Below are positions 27,173 through 34,418 of a stretch of DNA of 49,314 nucleotides, in pieces. This DNA comes from Glycomyces luteolus (GTDB lineage Bacteria; Actinomycetota; Actinomycetes; Mycobacteriales; Micromonosporaceae), in assembly GCF_027622875.1 (NCBI RefSeq), contig NZ_JAPZVP010000027.1, positions 1 to 49,314 on the forward strand. Direction: 5' to 3'. Every line of letters starts with the position of its first letter. Positions within the stretch are counted from its first letter, which is position 1. The notes below the pieces were generated by a model, which did not search any database, was not told the origin of the DNA, and saw nothing but the letters and a program-made list of their open reading frames with translations. The translations under genes were made by a program, and so were the position numbers.

Positions 27173-28654
27173 CTACGCGTCGGCGAGCCGGGTGATCTCC
27201 TCCAGCAAGCCCGCTTCGATGCGAAGCCGCCCGGTGTCACTCACCGGCATGGTCTTCGATCGGGAGCCGGGGAGCCGGACTCCGTTGCTGCCGGGTAGGG
27301 GTGGGCAAGAGGTCAGATACGCGGCAAGCCTGGCCACATCCGCGGCGACGTCGTCTGCCTTCCGTTCGAAGACCTCCAAAGGGAGCGTCAGGAAGAACGC
27401 GGCATTCCCGCGGGATCGCTTGCCAGATGCCACGAAATCGGGACCCGCCAGGACTCCCGACAGCACTTCAGCGATCAGTGCGAGGCAGAACCCCTTGTAT
27501 CCTGCGGCTCCGGTCAAGAACGTCTCGGTCGGCTTCTTCTGCAGGTCCTGCGGATACGAGGCGGGTCTGCCGAGCCTGTCGCTAAGCGGGCTCTCAACGA
27601 AGACCCCACCCGCCCGAGCCACCGCCTGTACCGATCCGTCCGATGAGGCGGAGCTGCTCATATCCACGACCAAGGGGGCGTCGCCTGAAACCGGGCACCC
27701 GAACACCAGCGGGTTCGTGGCCAGTCTCGCTTCGGCACCGCCGAATGGGGCGACCTTCTGAGCCCCGCCGGAGAAATTCGAGAACCCGAGCACGATCATG
27801 CCCGCATCGGCGATCGGCTTCGCGATATGCGCGAGCCTTCCGAGGTGGCCGCTTCTCCTGACGGCGATGACGGCTGGCGCATTCACACCGCGGCTGGCGA
27901 TAGCCGATTCAACGACAGTTTGCCCGACCAGTTCGCCGAATGACCAATGGCCGTCGATGACCATTCGAGTACCGTCGATGCGATGCTTCTCGGGGGTCGC
28001 GTTCGCGTCGATGCGCCCAGTGCGGATCGACTTCGCGTACTCGGGGACCCTGAGCAGGCCATGTGAAGGGTAGCCTTCGAGCTCGGCGTTGACCAAGGAA
28101 CCCACCACGTCCGACGCGGCGTGCTCGGGCGCGCCGGCACGTTGCAGTGCGTTGACCGCAAGTCGTGCGACCTCTTCCACGCCGACCTCAATCGGATGGC
28201 GCCGCGCCTTTCCCATCGGAACCACTCGCCAAGCGCGCAGGGCCGCATGCAATTCGGCTTCCCCGCTGTACGCGGTGACCTTCGTGGAATGGGAGAGCAA
28301 GCGTTCGAATCCGCTCGGTCCCTCAGCTCCGGCCATGCCCACCGGAGAGAGGATCCGACAGCGGCCTGAGGCACTGGCATGCCGGATCGCCCAATTCGTC
28401 ACCTCCTCCGAATACTGGCCGTCCCGCTGGAAGAGGACGATCAGATCATGCTCTGCGGTCGCCAGCGCCGCAAGCGCCGCAGCGGCCGTCGTCCCGGACG
28501 CCGGACCTCGCAGGCTTTGCTCCAACGCGAAGACGTCGACCAGCTGTACCGGCGCCCCTGATTGCTCGCCGATGTGCTCCGATGGGATGAACGTCGAATC
28601 CGTTTCTTTCTCGCAGAAGATCAGCAGGGACCTGCCCGGGTGGCTCCAAGTCAT
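27173..28654 (-). CDS. LDH2/malate dehydrogenase-family oxidoreductase with extra N-terminal domain
   Basis: The protein has 493 residues. Residues about 150-490 are an NAD(P)-dependent LDH2-fold enzyme: YPSHGLLRVPEY (proton-relay His), RSGHLGRLAHIAKPIADAGM, FGGAEARLATNPLVFGCP and AAGYKGFCLALIAEVLSG. The family reduces 2-oxo acids or cyclic imino acids. The first about 145 residues are not part of this fold and were not recognised; they show alternating hydrophobic strands (SLLIFCEK, HDLIVLFQ, CRILSPVG). Typical members are about 340-360 residues, so this is a fusion. The start at 28654 has AAGG 6 bases upstream; an ATG at 28660 is also possible. It is the last gene of the operon, 9 bases after the kinase gene from this start. 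Confidence 0.85.
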   Translation of the reverse strand: MTWSHPGRSLLIFCEKETDSTFIPSEHIGEQSGAPVQLVDVFALEQSLRGPASGTTAAAALAALATAEHDLIVLFQRDGQYSEEVTNWAIRHASASGRCRILSPVGMAGAEGPSGFERLLSHSTKVTAYSGEAELHAALRAWRVVPMGKARRHPIEVGVEEVARLAVNALQRAGAPEHAASDVVGSLVNAELEGYPSHGLLRVPEYAKSIRTGRIDANATPEKHRIDGTRMVIDGHWSFGELVGQTVVESAIASRGVNAPAVIAVRRSGHLGRLAHIAKPIADAGMIVLGFSNFSGGAQKVAPFGGAEARLATNPLVFGCPVSGDAPLVVDMSSSASSDGSVQAVARAGGVFVESPLSDRLGRPASYPQDLQKKPTETFLTGAAGYKGFCLALIAEVLSGVLAGPDFVASGKRSRGNAAFFLTLPLEVFERKADDVAADVARLAAYLTSCPPLPGSNGVRLPGSRSKTMPVSDTGRLRIEAGLLEEITRLADA

Positions 28655-28663
28655 TCCCATCCT

Positions 28664-29866
28664 TCAGGCTCCAATCTCCGAAGGGCACGAAGCATCGCCC
28701 AGTCGGGCGGTGGTCACTGCGAGGGAGTAGGGGTCCGCAGCACCCCCTGTCGTCCGCAAGCCACTAGCCATCTGCGCCACGGTCTCCAACGTGACGCTGC
28801 CCGAGTCCCAGCTGCCCGGAAGCTGGTTCTGGTCCTGAAAGCAGACCCGTGTCGTGTAGATGTTGACGAAGTCCATCGCCATGAACCACTGCACGAGCCG
28901 CGCATCAAGATCGTCCGGCAGCCGTGCCGCGAGCATGGCGCAAACCCGCTCCAGAAGCGGTAGCCGCGACGAGTCGCTCATGGAGAGCAGGCCCATTCGC
29001 ATCAGGAATCTGGCGATGTCGCATTCCCTCCATCCGAAGGCGGGCAGCGGATCGATGAGCATCGGTTGAGCTCCCTCCCGCAAGAGCACATGTTCAGGCT
29101 TGAAATCGCCGTAGACGAGTCGCATCGTCTTGCTCGACGGCCACGGGGTTCGCGCGATCGTTTCGACCAGCGAGGAGATGCCGCGCGCGAGCTCGGCACT
29201 GGGAACGACCCTGTCGACGTACCGGCGATGCCGTCCCCGCAGGAACTTGCGCCGGAACGTGCCGACCATTCCGAGTGCATGTGCCCTGTTCACCGCATCG
29301 GCATCCGTTGGCTCGAGTCTCGCCGGTGGATACTCCCAAAGCCGCTCGAGCAGGCCTACCGCGTAAGCTGAAGCTTCCGATGCCTTCTCGTCGGGGACAT
29401 CGCGATCGGCGACGGAAGGCGTCGAAGCACGCTCGGCCGCGACCACGAGCACGCCGTCCACCAAGCCGATGACACGCGGCACGGCGTCGGTGCCCAGGAT
29501 GCCGGTGAGCAACCTCAGTCCTCTGGCCTCATCAAGGCACGCACTCGATGCGGCGGCGTACTCCCGCTGTGCGCGAGTGATCTCACCGAGTTCACGGGCG
29601 CGGACGCCGCCTTCCCGGCGCAGCGATGATCGCGCCTTGCCCAGAATCGAGCATTTCGCGACCGCCCGCCCGACATCGGACTCGAACATGTACACGTAGC
29701 TCGTGACGCTGGGGATAACGGTGAGCGGCTCAGAAAAAGCGATCCCGAGCTGCTGCAACGCATGACGAACCTGTTCTCTCGCGACGGTTTCGAAGACATC
29801 GTCAATGAACGGACCTGTTCGGGCGGTCCCCGGCAGTGCCGGTTCGGGCCCCGATAGGGCTGTCAT
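28664..29866 (-). CDS. APH-fold small-molecule kinase-like protein
   Basis: This 400-residue protein resembles aminoglycoside/homoserine-type phosphotransferases. The catalytic loop reads RLVYGDFKPEHVLL and the following metal segment PMLIDPLPAFGWRECDIARF. The Brenner motif HxDxxxxN appears as YGDFKPEH, so the leading His and the usual Asn are replaced while Asp stays. The DxD-like Asp is in LIDP. It overlaps the DAHP-synthase-like gene by 4 bases (ATGA). A longer open frame upstream lies within that gene and is not family-like. It probably phosphorylates an intermediate or confers self-resistance; neither can be decided from sequence. Confidence 0.75.
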   Translation of the reverse strand: MTALSGPEPALPGTARTGPFIDDVFETVAREQVRHALQQLGIAFSEPLTVIPSVTSYVYMFESDVGRAVAKCSILGKARSSLRREGGVRARELGEITRAQREYAAASSACLDEARGLRLLTGILGTDAVPRVIGLVDGVLVVAAERASTPSVADRDVPDEKASEASAYAVGLLERLWEYPPARLEPTDADAVNRAHALGMVGTFRRKFLRGRHRRYVDRVVPSAELARGISSLVETIARTPWPSSKTMRLVYGDFKPEHVLLREGAQPMLIDPLPAFGWRECDIARFLMRMGLLSMSDSSRLPLLERVCAMLAARLPDDLDARLVQWFMAMDFVNIYTTRVCFQDQNQLPGSWDSGSVTLETVAQMASGLRTTGGAADPYSLAVTTARLGDASCPSEIGA

Positions 29867-31104
29867 CTGGTCTTCAGGTGGTCGGCGATGAGATAGGCCA
29901 GGTCTATGACCTGCCGCGCGTTCAACCTCGGTGCCTTCGGCAAGATGGCGGGTGAGCGGCCGCTGCCGCTCAGCCAGGTTCCCCCGATGCACTCGTCCAC
30001 GTCTTCATGGGTGAGCGGCATTCTGATGCCGGATAGAGCTATGCCCGCCGATTCGAGCGCCGCTTCCGTGGCCAGGAAGCGTTGGTGGACACGGCCGAAT
30101 GCGACCGGAGCCGCGATGCCGGATACCTGCGGCACCGCGTCGCACATCCACACGGGCGTGCAACCGAGGTCCGAGATCCGGCGTGCGAGCGCGGCGATCT
30201 TCTCGCCTTCGGCGTCATCCTCCGCCGCGACCGCGATGGCGAGACGCCCATGCGGATCGCCAGCAGATACGGCCTCGACGAATCTGATGAGGATTTCAGG
30301 ATCAGATCGGGAGTCGAACACCGTTCCGACGGGGTTGTTGATCCCTGTGATGAGGTGTTCCGGAAAGCGATGTTCGGCGAGCTCACCCGCATCGACCCAG
30401 AGCATGTGGGTCGAGGTGTCGAACCAGTCGGCGTCGGAGCGGCTCCTCCGCGTCATACCCTGCTCGTAGTCGGGGTCGGTCGCCTGGTGCGATACGTAGA
30501 ACTCGGACGAGAACAGGCTTCCCTCGTCCGCTCCCATTCGACACGCGTCGAAGAACGACAACGCCCGCTCGATCGCGTCGACGGTGAGGTCGTAGCGCAG
30601 TCCGGAAGGGCTTTCGCGGATGAACTCCGGGCTCCAATGTCGCACGTTTCGTAGATCGGCCTGGCCTCCCGATGAGCATCCGCGCACGAAGTTCAAGACG
30701 CCGACCTCGCTGCGGTACCGGTCCGACAGTGTTCGCTCTTGGACCGCGCCTCCTTCCCCGTCGGTAGAGGCCACTCGCACGACCCGCAATCCCGTTTCGT
30801 ACATGACGATCGCTGAGAACGCGAGGATGATCTCGAGGTGCGACTGCACCGATTGCGCGGACATTGGGTTCCCGGCTGGAAGCCCGTTGGCCGCGGCGAA
30901 GACGAAGGCCTTGCGTGCGGCGGCCTCTCCGAGTCTCCGCCTGAGACGGCTCACCTCGGTGTCCATCACCAACGGAGGAGCCGAGTAGAGGACTTGGAGG
31001 TCCTGGCGAAGATCTGCGGCACGTCCGTGCTCCGCTGCCCCGGGTTGACCGCTGTACGGCGGCGTCCGGGTCGTTTCAGTGTCGGCGGGTGTCACTGGAC
31101 TCAC
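29863..31104 (-). CDS. Class II DAHP-synthase homologue lacking the active site
   Basis: This 413-residue protein aligns along its length with the class II DAHP synthase at 25018. Shared landmarks include THMLW, NPVG, LTHEDVDECIGG (canonical [12 protein letters not shown]) and APRLNARQVIDLAYLIADHL (canonical [20 protein letters not shown]). All four metal ligands are replaced: Cys by Gly74 in AAANGLPAGN, His by Pro in CDAVPQV, Glu by Pro in RMPLTHED, Asp by Ala in KAPRLN. The PEP-site segments GERTR and GCKIGPT have become VDAGELAEH and GTVFDSR. It cannot work as a normal DAHP synthase. It may be a regulatory or scaffold subunit or have a new activity. It overlaps both neighbours by 4 bases, so it is made together with the two kinase-like proteins. 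Confidence 0.88.
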   Translation of the reverse strand: MSPVTPADTETTRTPPYSGQPGAAEHGRAADLRQDLQVLYSAPPLVMDTEVSRLRRRLGEAAARKAFVFAAANGLPAGNPMSAQSVQSHLEIILAFSAIVMYETGLRVVRVASTDGEGGAVQERTLSDRYRSEVGVLNFVRGCSSGGQADLRNVRHWSPEFIRESPSGLRYDLTVDAIERALSFFDACRMGADEGSLFSSEFYVSHQATDPDYEQGMTRRSRSDADWFDTSTHMLWVDAGELAEHRFPEHLITGINNPVGTVFDSRSDPEILIRFVEAVSAGDPHGRLAIAVAAEDDAEGEKIAALARRISDLGCTPVWMCDAVPQVSGIAAPVAFGRVHQRFLATEAALESAGIALSGIRMPLTHEDVDECIGGTWLSGSGRSPAILPKAPRLNARQVIDLAYLIADHLKTR

Positions 31105-32180
31105 GCACCCAGAATCCGGCTTACATCCTCAAGACTTCTCCACGAAGCCGTGGTCGCCGGGAGCCGAGCGGCTGCAAGCAGCGTCGCTTCAGTGCTTTGA
31201 GGGGCGAACCATCCGAGCCAGTCCGGACGGTTCACGTCCCGACCGGTTACCACGTGCTGTTCAAGGAACAGCTTCTTGGACGCGAAGTCAAGATCGGCGA
31301 CGTCCAAGGGAGCCTTCGCGTTGTACGTGGGAAACACCAGGCGGCTCAGATAGGCGGGCGCGAGCCGCGGCACCAGGCCCAGGCAGGCGAACATGTCCTG
31401 CCAGTGGACCCTGATCTTGGCAGCCCTGGTCCACTCTGTCGTTTCGTCGAATGCTCCGGACAGGTGCTCTGTGCCGGGGAAGGAGCGCAGTGTTCCGGCG
31501 AAGGTGCTGATCCGCTCGGGGCATGCGAGGACCTGGATACCCGACGGGCCGGGGACCAGGATGAGCCTCTCGCATGACAGCGCCTCTCCGCCGCCGGCGC
31601 CCGCTCCGGCCATGAAGAAGGTGGTCTTCCCCGCTCCGCGGTCGCCGAGCACCAGCGTGACCTCGTCGCCCTTGCCCAGGATCGCCGCGCCGTGCACGAC
31701 GAGGCCGCCCATCGACTCGAGCCAGGGAATGAAGAGCAGGTCCCGTACTACCCTTCGAACATCCGAGGCGGCGTTCGCGGGATCGGGGTTGGCGACCCGG
31801 ATACGTCGTGAGCCGGGGTCCGCGAGTATCCACGAACCGGTGTCCGCAGAGTGGATGAGGGTTCCAGATTCCGCCTGGAAGGACAGGCCTCGCCGCAGGT
31901 CGTACGAGTGGCTACCGGAATGGAGCAAGATCGGATGTCCGGAGGACGACCTCTGGGCCTGTTCGCGGGCCTCCGACACTGCAGGGATCTCGGCTGAGGC
32001 CTCGATCGCCGCGAGCCGGGGGATCTCCGAGCTTTCACCCGATTCCACCTGGAAGAAGGCTCCGAGCTCCCTGCGGAGAAGGGTGGGCACCTCAGGGATG
32101 TCCGATCGGATGTCGACCGTTCTTCCCATGAGTGTCGCCGAGGTGTGCTCGAATCCGGCAGGCGCTGCCGAAGATGTCAT
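31101..32180 (-). CDS. HPr-kinase-like (HprK) ATP-binding protein
   Basis: This 359-residue protein has the HprK/P-like nucleotide-binding core: VVHGAAILGKGDEVTLVLGD leading to the P-loop GDRGAGKTTF (Lys185). An N-terminal region of about 130 residues precedes it, and a variable C-terminal region contains FPTYNAKAPLDVADLDFA. Homologues occur next to a PF14907 nucleotidyltransferase in lasso-peptide and polysaccharide loci, and here the gene pair is adjacent in the same order. No precursor peptide, PqqD domain or lasso cyclase is present, so the phosphate acceptor is unknown. The start at 32180 has AAAGGG about 9 bases upstream. Confidence 0.75.
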   Translation of the reverse strand: MTSSAAPAGFEHTSATLMGRTVDIRSDIPEVPTLLRRELGAFFQVESGESSEIPRLAAIEASAEIPAVSEAREQAQRSSSGHPILLHSGSHSYDLRRGLSFQAESGTLIHSADTGSWILADPGSRRIRVANPDPANAASDVRRVVRDLLFIPWLESMGGLVVHGAAILGKGDEVTLVLGDRGAGKTTFFMAGAGAGGGEALSCERLILVPGPSGIQVLACPERISTFAGTLRSFPGTEHLSGAFDETTEWTRAAKIRVHWQDMFACLGLVPRLAPAYLSRLVFPTYNAKAPLDVADLDFASKKLFLEQHVVTGRDVNRPDWLGWFAPQSTEATLLAAARLPATTASWRSLEDVSRILGA

Positions 32181-32237
32181 GATGATGGTCCCTTTCTGGA
32201 GGGTGGTTTGTTCCTGCGGCGTTCGCCGTGGACCGGG

Positions 32238-33377
32238 CTATGCGTTTCTCGGACGCAGCTCGGGAGTCGGGGCGTCCGAGGTGGGTGTCCGATCGAAGTC
32301 GAGGCCGAGGAGACGGCCGTCCATATCGCCGTCCCACTGGAAATACCCGCCGGGTCGGGCTCCACTGGCGATCCATTCATGCACGCAGTACTGCCGGAGA
32401 CCCAGCGTTCCGACCGTATCGAGGCCGAAGACCCGATCGAGGTGATGGCAGACCCAGGCGACAGGGGCTTCGATCTTGTTCTCCTTGACCAGTGCGGCCA
32501 AGGAGGCGCGAGTCGGCATATCGAGAAGGTGCCATCCGCGCCATAGGTCGACGAATTGACTCAGTCTCACGTCCTTCTCGATGATTGAGCGCTCGAACCA
32601 CCCTTCCCGGAAGAGGTGCAGCAGGTGGAAGAGATAGTCGTACTCGATTGCCAAGGCGGGGAGTCCGGCTTCTGCATTCTCGTTCTGGCAGAACACTGTT
32701 CGGATCGACCCGAGCGCTTTGTCGAGGGACACTTCCCAGGGACTGTCGTGCCAGGTGAGGCTGAACGCCGCGTCCAGGCTGTGGCTTCGCGGCAGCCGCG
32801 CGTCCCCATTCACTTTGAAGAACGGTGGAAGATGGTCGGGGTGCAGGAGGTACATGGCCCGGTCGGCGGCGGAGAAGTCCTCCCAGGAGCCTGTTCGCGC
32901 ACGGTACCGTTTCCGGTTCGTGTAACCCAGTGACTCCATCAAGGCTGTGAATGCTCCCGCATCAGTCGGGGAGATCATCACGTCCATATCGGCGAACTCT
33001 CGGGATCCTCGGCCGGAGTAGAACTCTTGCTGGCAGACGATTCCCTTCGTGAAGGCGATGTCGAGCCCTTGAGCCTCCGCAGCTCTGGCGATGGACGCCG
33101 CCTCCCTCAGGTAGTCAGCCGTCTTATGGCGTCCGAACGACAACGATTCGACTAGGTATTTCCGAGTCCGATGCGGCACAAACGCAGAAGTTCCCGAGTC
33201 GATGAGGAAGTCCGCCAACACTCCCACCAGGCCATGCCTGGCGGCAAGCCCGATCAGCACGTCGACGTTGTACCGCCGGTCTTCGATGCTCTCCCGGGCG
33301 AGCTCGAAGTGCTCATTTCCGGGCGCTGCGACCGAAACGCGCTTCAGCAGATTCCAGGTCTTCCCGAGTGCTTCCAT
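32238..33377 (-). CDS. Nucleotidyltransferase family protein (PF14907-like)
   Basis: This 379-residue protein has FTKGIVCQQEFYSGRGSREF followed by DMDVMI, matching the KG...R..(D)xD core of the NTP_transf_5 family, in which DMD supplies the metal-binding Asp residues. The family is predicted to transfer a nucleotide to a small molecule or protein. The start at 33377 follows GAGAGG with 5 bases spacing; a GTG at 33383 is also in frame. It is followed at 57 bases by the HprK-like gene, its usual partner in other clusters. About 200 bases with no gene separate it from the flavin reductase upstream. Confidence 0.75.
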   Translation of the reverse strand: MEALGKTWNLLKRVSVAAPGNEHFELARESIEDRRYNVDVLIGLAARHGLVGVLADFLIDSGTSAFVPHRTRKYLVESLSFGRHKTADYLREAASIARAAEAQGLDIAFTKGIVCQQEFYSGRGSREFADMDVMISPTDAGAFTALMESLGYTNRKRYRARTGSWEDFSAADRAMYLLHPDHLPPFFKVNGDARLPRSHSLDAAFSLTWHDSPWEVSLDKALGSIRTVFCQNENAEAGLPALAIEYDYLFHLLHLFREGWFERSIIEKDVRLSQFVDLWRGWHLLDMPTRASLAALVKENKIEAPVAWVCHHLDRVFGLDTVGTLGLRQYCVHEWIASGARPGGYFQWDGDMDGRLLGLDFDRTPTSDAPTPELRPRNA

Positions 33378-33579
33378 CCCCACCTCTCACATGCGGATAT
33401 CGTCCGCTGGTTCCAGCCGCAGTCTTCGAACTCCACTGCGTCACCGCGCAATTCGACTGGGCGATGCTTTACGGAAATGATTCTTCACACCCCGTCCGTG
33501 CTGTGCAAGCTCTGTCTTTCAGCCGCTGGGTATCATGTGGATGTATTCCATGGCCGGGTACGACTTATGTCGACTGTGA

Positions 33580-34083
33580 TCAGCCGACTCGGACCGGCGA
33601 GGCAAAATCGCGATCGAACCAGATGAGCGGATTCGTACCCTTGCAACGCACTGCGGTCACCAATCCGACGAGGATCAGGTGGTCCTCCACATCTGAGGCG
33701 AAGTGCCTGACACATGTCATCGACGCGAGGGCTCCCTCGATCCACGGGGGCCCGCCCACCGATCGCATCACACCAGGCGCGTCGAACTTGTCGGCGCCGC
33801 GAGTCGCGAAGAGCACGGCGAGGTCGCGCTGGTCCTCTGCAAGGAAGTTGACGGTGAAACGCTCGGCCGCGCGTATCGCCCGATGGGACTGGGTTCCATG
33901 ATCAACGCAAACCAGGAGCGAGGGCACGGACGCGCTGAACGGGCATACCGAACTCGCAGTGAAGCCGGCGGCCCCGATTTCCCCACCCTCGGCCATAACA
34001 ATCGCAACGGCCGCTGGAACCTGGGACATCGCGTCTTTGAACGCGGCTTCTTCAACGGTCTTGTCGATGTCCGGAGGATTCAT
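33580..34083 (-). CDS. Flavin reductase (two-component monooxygenase partner type)
   Basis: This 167-residue protein has the flavin-reductase-like fold signature AAGFTASSVCPFSASVPSLL, plus RFTVNFLAEDQRDLAVLFA and the C-terminal NPLIWFDRDF. Such enzymes reduce FMN or FAD with NAD(P)H and supply it to a separate oxygenase. The only flavoenzyme candidate in the operon is the acyl-CoA-dehydrogenase-fold protein at 41172, so the two probably form a two-component monooxygenase such as an amine N-hydroxylase (the VlmH/VlmR arrangement of valanimycin is a known precedent). The ATG overlaps the carrier-protein stop by 4 bases, giving tight coupling. Confidence 0.9.
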   Translation of the reverse strand: MNPPDIDKTVEEAAFKDAMSQVPAAVAIVMAEGGEIGAAGFTASSVCPFSASVPSLLVCVDHGTQSHRAIRAAERFTVNFLAEDQRDLAVLFATRGADKFDAPGVMRSVGGPPWIEGALASMTCVRHFASDVEDHLILVGLVTAVRCKGTNPLIWFDRDFASPVRVG

Positions 34084-34334
34084 GCGCGCTGAGCGGCTTC
34101 GATCATCTGCCAGAGTCCGCCGGGCGTCTTGAACGCCTCTGGTGTGATGAGCTCATCGGGAATCGCCCTGCCAAGGTGTGCCTCCAGGGCGACCAGGAGC
34201 CCTACCGTGGCCAGCGAGTCGAGGCCGAACGCGACCAGCGAGTCGGTCGGGAAGATCTCCTGAGTGGGATCGACCCCCTGAAGGTGGGCGCGCAGGATCG
34301 CCTCGAACTCACTCGACCATTCAGATTTTTCCAT
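34080..34334 (-). CDS. Free-standing acyl/peptidyl carrier protein
   Basis: This 84-residue carrier protein has the phosphopantetheine site Ser40 in VAFGLDSLATVGLL. Helices are of normal length and the acidic character is typical. The start at 34334 is supported by GGAG 7 bases upstream; an in-frame ATG at 34352 is less likely. In this operon it is the only carrier with an intact serine and the likely acceptor for the aminoacyl group from the aaRS-like ligase at 39853. No phosphopantetheinyl transferase is encoded nearby, so a host enzyme would activate it. Confidence 0.92.
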   Translation of the reverse strand: MEKSEWSSEFEAILRAHLQGVDPTQEIFPTDSLVAFGLDSLATVGLLVALEAHLGRAIPDELITPEAFKTPGGLWQMIEAAQRA

Positions 34335-34418
34335 GATCAGTCTCCATCTCATCTCTTAGGAATTTGGTATGCCGTCCGCTACTACACCGAGGTCGGAATC
34401 GCCGATCGTCTCCCTGCG

